Below are positions 31,489-39,908 of a stretch of DNA of 53,506 nucleotides, in pieces. Made by a program: the position numbers and the translations under genes. Origin of the DNA: Chloroflexota bacterium (GTDB lineage: Bacteria > Chloroflexota > Anaerolineae > UBA4142 > SHND01); contig JAKOPZ010000217.1 of NCBI GenBank assembly GCA_029778615.1, forward strand, positions 1 to 53,506, written 5' to 3'. Position 1 is the first letter of the stretch. Every line of letters begins with the position of its first letter. Below the pieces are notes generated by a model that saw only the letters and a program-made list of their open reading frames with translations, did not search any database and had not been told where the DNA came from.

Positions 31489-33888
31489 TTATTTTTCCGC
31501 GAGCGCGCGCTGCACCGCCGCGTACGCGTCCACGATGCCGTAACCGACAAAATCATTCGGCGTCGCGTTCGGGTCGCCGCACACAATTTTTTCGCCTGCC
31601 ACACTCGCGGGCTGCGCGGTCTCGCGGATGATTTGTTCCGTCGTGTCAATGTCGCCAATCAATTTCGGGTTCGCCGACCACATCAGCGCGACGACGCCGA
31701 CAATGTGCGGACCTGCCATCGAAGTTCCCGAATTTTCACCGTACGTTCCGCCCGGCAGCGCGGACAAAACGTTCATACCCGGCGCGCCAATGTCCGGTTT
31801 CACGCGCCCGCTGTTATCCGCCAGCACCGGACCGCGACTCGAAAAATCCGCAACATGTTTATTGCGATTCACCGCCGCGACCGAAAACACATCGTCGTAC
31901 AAAGACAATGGCGCGTTGATGGAACTGCACGCGGGTCCGTCATTCCCCGCCGACGCGACGACAAACACGCCCGCGTCACGCAGCGCGCGCACCGCAGGCA
32001 ATAATGCATTGGCATCGCAGCCCTCCACATCCGGGCAGCCCCACGAATTATTCAACACATGCGCGCCGAGATTCGGTTTGCCATCGCGCAGCGCGTCACC
32101 ATTCTGCGGATACGGCGCGAAATTGAATTGCATGCAATCGAGATACAACGCAGGGTTGCCCAAATTGCGCGCGAGATTCACACACGCAATCCATTCCGCA
32201 TCCGGCGCGACGCCGACATTTTTTCCGAGTACGGAACCGAGTGTGTGCGTACCGTGTCCACCAAAATCTTGCGGACTCGCAGAGTGATTCCACGGGTCAA
32301 GCCACGCATAATCATTGCTCCCACTGCGCCCGCGATATTGTTCACGCAATTCGGAATGTGCCCCATCCACACCCGAATCGGATTGCCCAACTACAATGCC
32401 TTGCCCGCGCACATGCAATTCGTTCCACACGCGGTCTGCGCCAATCAACGTCAAATTCCATTCGGGCGTTTGCGGCGCGCTCGTTTCAGTGCCGCGCGAA
32501 ATCGGCAGCGCTTCCGGCAGCGGGCGCATGTGCGGCGAAGGTAACACCCGCGCGACATCTTGGCGCGACGCGAGCCACCATTGCATCGGCAGGTCCGCGT
32601 TCACTTCCAACGCGTTTTCCAAATAGTACGGCGTATACGAAATTCCAAACGCGTCGAGTGAGGCGCGCAAATCGCTTTGGGTTTGCGCCGCGTGTTGTGT
32701 CAATGTGTTGTACACAAACGCGCGGCGTTCGTCATACGCTGCAATGTTTTTTGCCGATGAAACATCCGCTTGCGATTTCATTATCACAAACACGCGGTCA
32801 CCAAAAAATCCGGGTTGTCCCCAAACGAAATACATTGACGCGGCGACAACGGCAAGAACACCCGCGCTTGTCCACACGGGCGCGCGCACACTTGCGCGCG
32901 CCACGCGCTGGCGCAGCAAGAACAAAACAATTCCCAAACTCCACGCCGCCAAAATGACAACGGCTGTCGCGCGCACCACGTACGTCAACACTTCGCCGTC
33001 GCCGAGTGCGGCAAGCAAAATTCCGGCGTTTGGGTCGAGAAACAAATACGGCGCGCCCGCACCGCAAGCAAGCAAGACGAACAAAGCAAATTCGTTTCCG
33101 CGCGCCCACGTTTGCGCGTCGCTCAACGCCAACCCCATCAACATCCATCCAAACGCCGCCAACGCGACCATGAACCAAATCTGCGTCCCCCCGAATCCAA
33201 TCGCGCTGCCCATCACCAGCAACACCGCGCCGACCACAAATCCGCCCAACGTGGTATCCCACCCGGCGCCGCGCGCATCACGCGCCATCCCGCGCAGCCA
33301 CACGCGCGCAATGAGAAAGGTTCCCGCGCACGCAAACGCCAACGCGGCGAGAATCCCCAACAAAACATCTCCGATGGAACCGAGCGCGCCCCACACCAAC
33401 CATGGCACGGACAAGAGAATTCCCAAAGCGACCGCAAGTGCCGCACCCGCCGGCGCGCGTTCGAGCCACGCGCCGCGTCCGGTGAAAAACCAAACTGCAA
33501 CCGCCCAGCTGCCCGCAAGCAGAAATTGCAAGAGGAGCGCAATTTGAGGATACGTGGAAGGAACAAGACGCGTTGGCGCAAGCACGAGCAAGAAAAGCGC
33601 CGCTAGAGCCCACGCGCGAAATGCGGCACGATAGCGCGGCGCGCGCCACCACACCGCGAGCGGCGTCAGCACGACAAGCAGCAGCACACATTGCAGCACC
33701 GCCGCGATGAAATAAATCATGGGCGCGCTTACCTCGCGTTGTAAAAATTCATAAGGTGTTGTTGCTGCGAGGAGGGCAAACGCTTGAATCACGAACGTGA
33801 CGCCGACGACATATACCAACGCCAGAATTGTGATAACCAAACTGAGCCAGTCGCGCCGACTTGGGTTCACGGTTTCATTTGGATTCAT
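31489..33888 (-). CDS. Subtilisin-like protease fused to a polytopic membrane domain
   Basis: About 799 residues from ATG 33888 (MNPNETV). Residues ~10-345 carry roughly ten hydrophobic helices of an unrecognised membrane domain. A linker with Met/Gln-rich sequence leads to an S8 domain with Asp (VVGQSDSGVDGAHSEL), His (FGGHGTHTLGSVLG), oxyanion Asn (VVASAGNDGPACSS) and Ser (YGENSGTSMAGPHIVG), so all catalytic residues are present. The protease should face outside. Subtilases anchored by one helix are common, but a ten-helix N-terminus is unusual and suggests a transporter-like or sensory role. ATG 33888 is preferred over upstream in-frame codons because those add a basic, unlikely extension. 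Confidence 0.82.
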   Translation of the reverse strand: MNPNETVNPSRRDWLSLVITILALVYVVGVTFVIQAFALLAATTPYEFLQREVSAPMIYFIAAVLQCVLLLVVLTPLAVWWRAPRYRAAFRAWALAALFLLVLAPTRLVPSTYPQIALLLQFLLAGSWAVAVWFFTGRGAWLERAPAGAALAVALGILLSVPWLVWGALGSIGDVLLGILAALAFACAGTFLIARVWLRGMARDARGAGWDTTLGGFVVGAVLLVMGSAIGFGGTQIWFMVALAAFGWMLMGLALSDAQTWARGNEFALFVLLACGAGAPYLFLDPNAGILLAALGDGEVLTYVVRATAVVILAAWSLGIVLFLLRQRVARASVRAPVWTSAGVLAVVAASMYFVWGQPGFFGDRVFVIMKSQADVSSAKNIAAYDERRAFVYNTLTQHAAQTQSDLRASLDAFGISYTPYYLENALEVNADLPMQWWLASRQDVARVLPSPHMRPLPEALPISRGTETSAPQTPEWNLTLIGADRVWNELHVRGQGIVVGQSDSGVDGAHSELREQYRGRSGSNDYAWLDPWNHSASPQDFGGHGTHTLGSVLGKNVGVAPDAEWIACVNLARNLGNPALYLDCMQFNFAPYPQNGDALRDGKPNLGAHVLNNSWGCPDVEGCDANALLPAVRALRDAGVFVVASAGNDGPACSSINAPLSLYDDVFSVAAVNRNKHVADFSSRGPVLADNSGRVKPDIGAPGMNVLSALPGGTYGENSGTSMAGPHIVGVVALMWSANPKLIGDIDTTEQIIRETAQPASVAGEKIVCGDPNATPNDFVGYGIVDAYAAVQRALAEK

Positions 33889-34000
33889 TTCGAGTTCGAT
33901 TTCTTTTTGGCAAATTCCTATTCGATTCGAGGACGTACGGTCAAAGCATTCGCAGCGATATTTGCGTAGTAGGTTGACTCGCGAATGCCTCGCCCTTAGT

Positions 34001-34771
34001 CTAACGCGCCGTCCAACCGCCGTCAATCAAAATGGTATGTCCGGTAATCAGCGACGCGGCGGGCGACGCGAGAAAAACCACCGCGCCAGAAACTTCGACC
34101 GGTTCGCCGATGCGATGCAGCGCGGCGATGCGTTGCAATGTGTCCGCGTGAAATTCAGGATTGCTCAAAGCTTCCGCCGTGCCATCAGTGCGAATGAACG
34201 TTGGCGCGACGGCGTTGACATTGATATTGTATTTGCCCCATTCCACCGCAAGACATTTGGTGAGATGCGACACCGCCGCTTTCGACGCGCAATACAACGC
34301 TTCCGTCGGCAGCGCAACAAAGCCCGCTTGCGAGCTCATATTGATAATGCGCCCGTATTTTTGTTCCATCATTACGCGCGCCGCGTACTGACTGCAAAAA
34401 AAAGTGGATTTCAAATTCATCCCAATCGTGAAATCGAAATCCCATTCGGTCATCTCCTCCGCCGGATGAATTGTGCCGTTCCCCGCGTTGTTGACGAGAA
34501 TATCAATGCGCCCGAATTGCGCGCGCGTCTCATTCACCGCGTTCTGTATTTGCTCCAATTTCAAAACATCCATTTGCAGCGGCAGCACGCGGCGTCCCAA
34601 ACTTTCGATTTCGTGAATCAATGCGGACGCGGAATTTTTGTCGCGCAAGCCCAGCGCAATGTCCGCGCCCGCGTGCGCCAGCGCGCGCGCAATGGCGGCG
34701 CCGAGACCGCGCGACGCGGCAGTGACCAGCGCGATTTGTCCGTTCACTTGAAATTGAGGTACAGAGTCCAT
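34001..34771 (-). CDS. SDR-family oxidoreductase (3-oxoacyl-ACP reductase-like)
   Basis: A 256-residue classical short-chain dehydrogenase. It has the NAD(P)-binding TAASRGLG (residues 17-24; the usual first Gly is Ala), NNAG at 94-97, and the catalytic Ser147, Tyr160 and Lys164 (NMSSQAGF, YCASKAA). The C-terminal VFLASPAASLITGHTILIDGGW is typical of FabG-like enzymes that reduce keto groups or oxidise alcohols. Substrate not determinable; the lack of fab genes nearby argues against a core fatty-acid role. ATG 34771 has GGAG 4 bases upstream. The long in-frame extension upstream runs through repeat DNA and is not coding. Confidence 0.9.
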   Translation of the reverse strand: MDSVPQFQVNGQIALVTAASRGLGAAIARALAHAGADIALGLRDKNSASALIHEIESLGRRVLPLQMDVLKLEQIQNAVNETRAQFGRIDILVNNAGNGTIHPAEEMTEWDFDFTIGMNLKSTFFCSQYAARVMMEQKYGRIINMSSQAGFVALPTEALYCASKAAVSHLTKCLAVEWGKYNINVNAVAPTFIRTDGTAEALSNPEFHADTLQRIAALHRIGEPVEVSGAVVFLASPAASLITGHTILIDGGWTAR

Positions 34772-34870
34772 GTGTCTCCTTACCGAACGTGACCGCTTAC
34801 ACATTCGCAACTTGTCGTTATCGTCCAAATTGTAATTGGCGCGCGGTTGTACTGTCAATTCGCCAAAAAC

Positions 34871-35058
34871 GTCGAAACGTCCGCAGGGACGTTTCGCGTA
34901 TCGCTTGTTGCGAATTCCATTCGCCCGACTTGCGCCATAACTTGTTCGGGCGAATCGAATTCGCAACAACTTGTGGCGAAATCGGCCTTTGCCGATTAGT
35001 GAACGCAGGTTCACTTGGCGATGTGTTGGCGCGAATTCCATTCGCCCAGCTTGCGCCA
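34871..35058. repeat. Hairpin repeat element, copy 3 (composite)
   Basis: Hairpin GAAACGTCC-GCAG-GGACGTTTC (34874-34895), inverted end hairpin GCGAAT-TCC-ATTCGC (34910-34924), left end GCGAAT-CGA-ATTCGC (34950-34964), AATCGGC-CTTT-GCCGATT (34980-34997), GTGAAC-GCAG-GTTCAC (34999-35014) and right inverted end GCGAAT-TCC-ATTCGC (35031-35045). The ends are reverse complements of copy 2's left end. It lies between the SDR gene and the tRNA-Trp promoter. Confidence 0.82.
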
Positions 35059-35068
35059 CAGGAAAAGT

Positions 35069-35097
35069 TTGCGAGTGAAATGCGGATATGGTAAAAT
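35069..35097 (+). promoter_or_regulatory. Probable promoter of tRNA-Trp
   Basis: TTGCGA (35069-35074), 17 bp, then TAAAAT (35092-35097), about 40 bases before the tRNA. Confidence 0.5.
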
Positions 35098-35136
35098 GTC
35101 TGCGTCGTATTCAGAGCATTGAACGCGGCGCGGCGT

Positions 35137-35212
35137 AGGGGAGTAGCTCAATTGGCAGAGCATCCGTCTCCAAAGCGGAGGGTTGCGGGTTCAATTCCTG
35201 CCTCCCCTGCCA
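35137..35212 (+). tRNA. tRNA-Trp (anticodon CCA)
   Basis: Acceptor AGGGGAG (35137-35143) pairs with CTCCCCT (35202-35208). The D arm is GCTC...GAGC, the anticodon stem TCCGT/GCGGA carries loop CTCCAAA with anticodon CCA, and the T arm is GCGGG-TTCAATT-CCTGC. Discriminator G and encoded CCA (35210-35212) are present. Confidence 0.96.
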
Positions 35213-35216
35213 CGAG

Positions 35217-35250
35217 AAAAAATCCATCCCAAATCGGGATGGATTTTTTT
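35217..35250 (+). terminator. Terminator after tRNA-Trp
   Basis: AAAAAATCCATCCC pairs with GGGATGGATTTTTT around a 5-base loop, ending in a run of seven T. It also suits the end of the convergent FHA gene. Confidence 0.92.
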
Positions 35251-35271
35251 CATGAATAGGGATGAATGGCG

Positions 35272-35703
35272 TCAACCATGATAGACGATAAACAACTTGC
35301 CGACTTGAATAACCGAGCCCGGGGAAAGCGGCAAAGGTTCTCCGGGCGTGAGGCGGCGATGGTTTAGATACGTTCCATTCGCCGAATTGAGGTCTTCGAT
35401 TTGCCACTCGCCATTCCAAATCAAGCGCACGTGTCGGCGTGAAACCCCGTTCGTCGAACTCGCGCCAAAAGGGGAAAGGTCAATGTCGGGCGCCCAGCCC
35501 GTTTCCCTATCTGTGCGTCCGATTACGAGTTCCACGCGCAGCGGCACATACAACGGCTGATGATTCACCGAAAGTTTCGGCGGCGCAATGGCAGGCGCGT
35601 CCATCGTTTCGGTCATTAGCAAAGACGTGCCGCATCGTTCGCATTCGCGCACTTCGGCGCGATTGCGTTGATTGCAGTTGGGACAAATTTTTATCAGCGC
35701 CAT
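35272..35703 (-). CDS. FHA-domain protein with N-terminal zinc ribbon
   Basis: A 143-residue protein. A zinc ribbon with Cys7, Cys10, Cys21 and Cys24 (CPNCN...CERC) is followed by an FHA domain: VIGRTD with the key Arg, DIDLSPFG, VSRRHVRL (Ser-Arg-His phosphopeptide site), WQIEDLNSANGTYLN and LTPGEPLPLSPGSVIQVG. FHA domains bind phosphothreonine. It is the last gene of an operon with a Ser/Thr kinase (6-base gap) and a PP2C phosphatase, so it probably reads phosphorylation set by that kinase. The zinc ribbon has a counterpart in the PP2C protein. Confidence 0.92.
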   Translation of the reverse strand: MALIKICPNCNQRNRAEVRECERCGTSLLMTETMDAPAIAPPKLSVNHQPLYVPLRVELVIGRTDRETGWAPDIDLSPFGASSTNGVSRRHVRLIWNGEWQIEDLNSANGTYLNHRRLTPGEPLPLSPGSVIQVGKLFIVYHG

Positions 35704-35709
35704 CTCCGG

Positions 35710-37539
35710 TTAGGTGCCGGCATCCAACGCCACGCGAAAACCAACATAGTCATACCGGTTTTCGGGATTAAAGTGTGTGCGGTCAGCCGAACGCACATGC
35801 AAGCTGTCGCTGAACCACGCGCCGCCGCGCAGCGCTTTGTAATAACCCGTCTCGGGTCCGGGCGGATTGGTAGCGGGACTCGTTTGATAATAGTCCGGCT
35901 TGTACCAATCGTTCACCCATTCCCAAACATTCCCTGCCATGTCCCACGCGCCGCATGCGCTCACGCCGTCCGGAAATTCGTCAACGGGCGTCGAGCCGTT
36001 CAGTTTCCCTTCCGCGCAATTCAAACGCGCCGCGTCAAATTCATCGCCCCACGGATAAATGCGCCCGTCGTTACTGCGCGCCGCTTTTTCCCATTCCGCT
36101 TCGGTAGGCAAGCGCACTTGCTTTTCGGTCAAATCACTCGCCCAGCGGCAAAAAACCATCGCGTCGTACCAACTCACATTTGTAATCGGGTGGTCGCTCT
36201 TTTGCGGATAATCAAAAGGCGCGGGTTGATTCGTCGCGCTGGTGAAAATGGTGTACTGCGCGACGGTGATGGGAAATCGGGCAATCCAAAATTCGTCCAG
36301 TTCGATATTGCGCTGCGGCGTTTCGTCCGATTGCAAGTGCGGGTCATCTTGCGGATTACTTCCCATGAGAAAACGTCCCGCAGGCACGCGCACAAATTCA
36401 ATATACTTGCCCAAAGCAATTTGCATGCGCAGTACGCCCTTGACGAGCGTCAGCGACATTTTCGGTTTCGGCGGAAGCACCTGCGTATGTCCATGCAGTG
36501 TGTGCGTCGCATCGTTGGAAGCGGGCGGCATCGCCTCAAACGTTACCGTTGCCGTGCGCGTCAAAACCGCTGGCGGCATTGGCTTCAAGTCCAATTCAAG
36601 TGCGTCGGCGTCGGGCTCTGCTTTCGTTTCGGGCTCTAGTTCCGTTTCTTGTTCCGGTTCACTTGCGGCGGGCGGCGCGGGTGCGGCTTTTGGTGATTCG
36701 AATAAACGCGCGGGTGAAAAGCCAAATGCTTGCAGCATGTCGAGCGCAGTTTGATAACGCTGCTGCGGGTACAAGCCCAACGCTTTTTCGATTATCGTCG
36801 CCGTGCCGAACGAAACGGACGGGTTCAAATCGCGTGCCGTCTTCCACGCGTCAGGATTCAACAAACGCGCGTGAACATCCACCGGCGGCTTGCCGGTCAG
36901 CAGCGTGTACAGCGTCGCGCCAAGCGAATAAATATCCGAGCGCGGGTCGGTGTGTCCCACCTCGCGCGAATATTGTTCCAGCGGCGCGTATTCGGGCGTG
37001 CCAACCCCGCGCAAGAGGGTCAACGTACTGGGGCGTTCGGGGTCCAGCAATTTCACCAGACCAAAATCCACCAACACCACACGGTCGTCCTGCGTGAGAA
37101 TCAAATTGTGCGGCTTGATGTCACGATGAATCACTTTGCGCGCGTGCAAATAGACCAGCGCTTCCAAAATTTGGCGCGTCCAATCCAAAACGAGCGCTTC
37201 GTTTTGCGCGCCGCGTTCTTGAACGAGGTGATGTAAATTTTCCCCCTCAATCAAGTCCATCACAATGTATTCGTATTCTTCATCCGAGAAATAATCGTAA
37301 ATGTGCGGAAGATTCGGATGCGAGAGTTGCGCGAGGATTTGCGCTTCGCGGCGAAATTGGGCGCGCGCTTGCGACATGCCCGCTTCGGTGCCGTTCGGGT
37401 CGGGCGCGCGTTCTTTGACCGCGACAATGCGCCCCAACGAATGGTCGTGCGCGCGATACACCGCGCCCATGCCGCCCTGCCCGAGCATGGACTTGATTTC
37501 GTACCGCTGATACAGCAAATGTCCTTCCGCAAGTCGCAT
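35710..37539 (-). CDS. Ser/Thr protein kinase fused to a formylglycine-generating (SUMF1)-type domain
   Basis: A 609-residue protein. The kinase domain (residues 1-285) has glycine loop GQGGMGAVY, Lys42 (VAVKE), catalytic Asp140 (VIHRDIKPHN), DFG 158-160 and GTPEYAPLEQY, all consistent with activity. A Pro/Glu-rich linker (~290-380) follows. The C-terminal domain (~385-605) is SUMF1/FGE-like: VPAGRFLMGSN, PVTxxxYxxF-like PITVAQYTIF, NVSWYDAMVFCRWA, RLPTEAEWEKAAR, MAGNVWEWVNDW and LRGGAWF. There is no transmembrane helix, so both domains are cytosolic and the second probably serves as a binding module. Operon order is PP2C, kinase, FHA. Confidence 0.93.
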   Translation of the reverse strand: MRLAEGHLLYQRYEIKSMLGQGGMGAVYRAHDHSLGRIVAVKERAPDPNGTEAGMSQARAQFRREAQILAQLSHPNLPHIYDYFSDEEYEYIVMDLIEGENLHHLVQERGAQNEALVLDWTRQILEALVYLHARKVIHRDIKPHNLILTQDDRVVLVDFGLVKLLDPERPSTLTLLRGVGTPEYAPLEQYSREVGHTDPRSDIYSLGATLYTLLTGKPPVDVHARLLNPDAWKTARDLNPSVSFGTATIIEKALGLYPQQRYQTALDMLQAFGFSPARLFESPKAAPAPPAASEPEQETELEPETKAEPDADALELDLKPMPPAVLTRTATVTFEAMPPASNDATHTLHGHTQVLPPKPKMSLTLVKGVLRMQIALGKYIEFVRVPAGRFLMGSNPQDDPHLQSDETPQRNIELDEFWIARFPITVAQYTIFTSATNQPAPFDYPQKSDHPITNVSWYDAMVFCRWASDLTEKQVRLPTEAEWEKAARSNDGRIYPWGDEFDAARLNCAEGKLNGSTPVDEFPDGVSACGAWDMAGNVWEWVNDWYKPDYYQTSPATNPPGPETGYYKALRGGAWFSDSLHVRSADRTHFNPENRYDYVGFRVALDAGT

Positions 37540-37545
37540 GTCAAA

Positions 37546-38715
37546 TCATTCCAGCACGCGCACGACAATGACACTGATATTGTCCGCGCCGCCTGCCGCA
37601 TTGGCGAAACTGACCAATTGCGCGCACGCGCCGCGCGCATCCGACGCATGCGCGAGCACATTTGCAATTTCCGCGTCCGTGACCATTTCCCACAAACCAT
37701 CACAGCACAACACAAGCACATCCCCCGCGCGCAGCGCCAAGCCCTCCGCGTCCGGCGGAAAAATATCGGGCTCGAATCCCGACGCGTCGCCCAAACTTTT
37801 CAGAATCAAATTGCGCTGGGGATGCACGCGCGCTTCTTCATCCGAAATCGCGCCGCGCGCAATCAGCTGTTCCACGTACGAATGGTCGCGCGTCAGACGC
37901 GTGAGTGTTTCGTCGCGATACAAATAGGTGCGGCTGTCGCCCACATTCGCAATATGCGCGTGGTCATCTATTAGCAGTGCCAGTGTGAGCGTGGAACCGA
38001 GCATGATATTGTGCGCGTGCGCGTAGGCGATAATTTTGGTATTGGCTTCCGCAATGGCGGTGCGGAGCGCCTCGCGCACCATATCCTCTGCCGCGCCGGT
38101 TTCTGCGGAATCGGGCGCAAGCACAGACGAGAGCACACGATGCGCGACAGTTTGAATGGTCATCCAGCTTGCCACTTCGCCCGCCTCCGCGCCGCCGATG
38201 CCGTCCGCAATCGCAAACAGTCCGCACACCGGCGCGCCGGTCGCGTGCTGCGCGTTCAATTCCATCACCAATACCGCGTCTTCGTTCGGGTCACCGCGCG
38301 TGCCCCGCGCCAAGCCGGGGTCGCTCAAATATGCCACGTCCAAATGCAGCGCGGGGGCAAGCTGTGGCTGCTCGTCCATGTCGCGCGCGAACGTGTACGT
38401 CAAATCGTCGAGCATAAAGCTCGCCGGCAAAAGCGCGCCATTCGGCGGCGAACGGCGTTCGGTGAGGACAAACGTGCGCGGCGCGGGCAATTCATTTCCG
38501 CAAAAGCCGCAGTGCGTGAGACTGCCTTCGTTTTCCACACCGCAGTTTGGACAGCGCCGCATTTCCGCGACGCGATAGGTGTTGACGCCGTCGTCGGCGG
38601 ATAACACTGCAACGATGGTGTACCGTTCCAACAGCGTTGTGCCAACGACCAGTGGGTCGAGCGCGGCAGCGGCAGACAATTCCGCCGTATCCGGCGCGAG
38701 TTCTTGTTCAGACAT
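37546..38715 (-). CDS. PP2C-type protein phosphatase with N-terminal zinc ribbon
   Basis: About 389 residues. Residues ~25-50 (LLERYTIVAVLSADDGVNTYRV) resemble the first strands of a protein kinase without its Gly loop. A zinc ribbon follows (CPNCGVEN...CGFCG, Cys55, 58, 69, 72). The PP2C domain has the metal residues in GDPNEDAV, FAIADGIGGAEAG, ANVGDSRTYL, LCCDGLWEMV and GGADNISVIVV. It should dephosphorylate the targets of the neighbouring kinase (6-base gap). ATG 38715 lies 11 bases after a TAGAAT box on the minus strand (38732-38727), without a ribosome site. Confidence 0.92.
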   Translation of the reverse strand: MSEQELAPDTAELSAAAALDPLVVGTTLLERYTIVAVLSADDGVNTYRVAEMRRCPNCGVENEGSLTHCGFCGNELPAPRTFVLTERRSPPNGALLPASFMLDDLTYTFARDMDEQPQLAPALHLDVAYLSDPGLARGTRGDPNEDAVLVMELNAQHATGAPVCGLFAIADGIGGAEAGEVASWMTIQTVAHRVLSSVLAPDSAETGAAEDMVREALRTAIAEANTKIIAYAHAHNIMLGSTLTLALLIDDHAHIANVGDSRTYLYRDETLTRLTRDHSYVEQLIARGAISDEEARVHPQRNLILKSLGDASGFEPDIFPPDAEGLALRAGDVLVLCCDGLWEMVTDAEIANVLAHASDARGACAQLVSFANAAGGADNISVIVVRVLE

Positions 38716-38771
38716 GAGCTGCAATTATTCTAACATGAATGCGCGTAATCTCACGCGCCATCTGTCGCGCG

Positions 38772-38801
38772 TTGGCGGGTACTATGGTACTGCGTTAGAA
38801 T
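38772..38801 (+). promoter_or_regulatory. Promoter of the ABC transporter operon
   Basis: TTGGCG (38772-38777), 18 bp, then TAGAAT (38796-38801). ATG 38811 begins 9 bases later, so the mRNA leader is at most a few bases. It is divergent from the PP2C operon promoter about 40 bases away. Confidence 0.5.
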
Positions 38802-38810
38802 ACCGACACC

Positions 38811-39908
38811 ATGACCGGCTGGATTCAATTCCGCAACGTCCACAAAACTTTCCCAACCCCCGCAGGCACTGTCACCGTTCTCAACAACATCACACTCCAA
38901 ATCGAACGCGGCGAATTTGTCGCCATCATCGGCAAATCGGGCAGCGGCAAAAGCACGCTGCTCAATATGCTCACGGGCATTGACCGTCCGACGGCGGGAC
39001 AGGTGCGCGTCGGCGCAACGCGCGTCGAGAGTTTAAGCGAGAACCAAATGGCGCTCTGGCGCGGACAAAACGTTGGCATCGTCTTTCAATTTTTTCAACT
39101 CTTGCCTACGCTCTCACTGCTCGACAATGTGATGCTGCCGATGGATTTTGCAAATCGGTATACGCCGCGCGAACGCACACGCCGCGCGCTGGAACTTTTG
39201 GAAAAGGTCGGGCTGCGCGAACACGCGCAAAAATTGCCCGCCGCGCTTTCGGGCGGACAGCAGCAGCGCGTTGCCATTGCGCGCGCGTTAGCGAACGACC
39301 CGCCCCTCCTCGTCGCCGATGAGCCGACCGGCAACCTCGACTCTGCCGCCGCCGATTCCATTTTTGAATTGTTCACCGCGCTCGTCGCGCAAGGCAAAAC
39401 CGTTGTCATGGTCACGCATGACAATGACCTTGCGCGCCGCGCCACGCGCACCATCGTCGTCGCCGACGGCGAAATTGTCAACACGTACGTCGCGCGCGCG
39501 CTCACCACGCTCAACATCAATCAATTGTCACTCGCCGCCGCACATTTGAAACACCAACTCTATCCGCCGGGCGCGCCCATCCTTCGACAAGGCGATGCCG
39601 CCAACGAATTTTTTATCATCGTGCGCGGCGAATGTGATGTAACGCTTTCGCATCCCGGTGGCGCGGAAATTTTGGTTGACCATCTCGCGCCGGGCGCGTA
39701 CTTTGGTGAAATGGCATTGGTGCGCGGCGGCACTCGCACCGCCAACGTGCGCGCGTGGGAACAATCTGCCGTAGAGGTCATGACGCTCGACCGCGCGCTG
39801 TTTGAAAATCTCGCGCATGAATCGCTCGCGCTCAAACAAGAATTAGAGCGTATCATCGCGGAACGCGCCCTCCGCGCGGCGCGCGTCAACGGGGCAGAAC
39901 GCGCATGA
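38811..39908 (+). CDS. MacB/LolD-type ABC ATPase with C-terminal cyclic-nucleotide-binding domain
   Basis: A 365-residue protein. Residues 1-235 are an ABC ATPase with Walker A GKSGSGKS (41-48), Q-loop VFQFFQLLP, signature LSGGQQQR (147-153), Walker B LLVADEPTGNLD and switch His in VMVTHDND, closest to the MacB/LolD/FtsE group. Residues ~240-350 form a cyclic-nucleotide-binding fold (GDAANEFFIIVRGECDV, then GAYFGEMALVRGGTRTANV, with the FGE and RTA phosphate-cassette residues). This links transport to a second messenger or serves as a regulatory module; the fusion is uncommon. Its TGA overlaps the permease ATG (ATGA). Confidence 0.9.
   Translation: MTGWIQFRNVHKTFPTPAGTVTVLNNITLQIERGEFVAIIGKSGSGKSTLLNMLTGIDRPTAGQVRVGATRVESLSENQMALWRGQNVGIVFQFFQLLPTLSLLDNVMLPMDFANRYTPRERTRRALELLEKVGLREHAQKLPAALSGGQQQRVAIARALANDPPLLVADEPTGNLDSAAADSIFELFTALVAQGKTVVMVTHDNDLARRATRTIVVADGEIVNTYVARALTTLNINQLSLAAAHLKHQLYPPGAPILRQGDAANEFFIIVRGECDVTLSHPGGAEILVDHLAPGAYFGEMALVRGGTRTANVRAWEQSAVEVMTLDRALFENLAHESLALKQELERIIAERALRAARVNGAERA

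Noticed and set aside
34772-35059. N-terminal extension of the SDR reductase
   Set aside because: The in-frame extension crosses the hairpin repeat element, and the ATG at 34771 has a good GGAG and starts the normal SDR fold.
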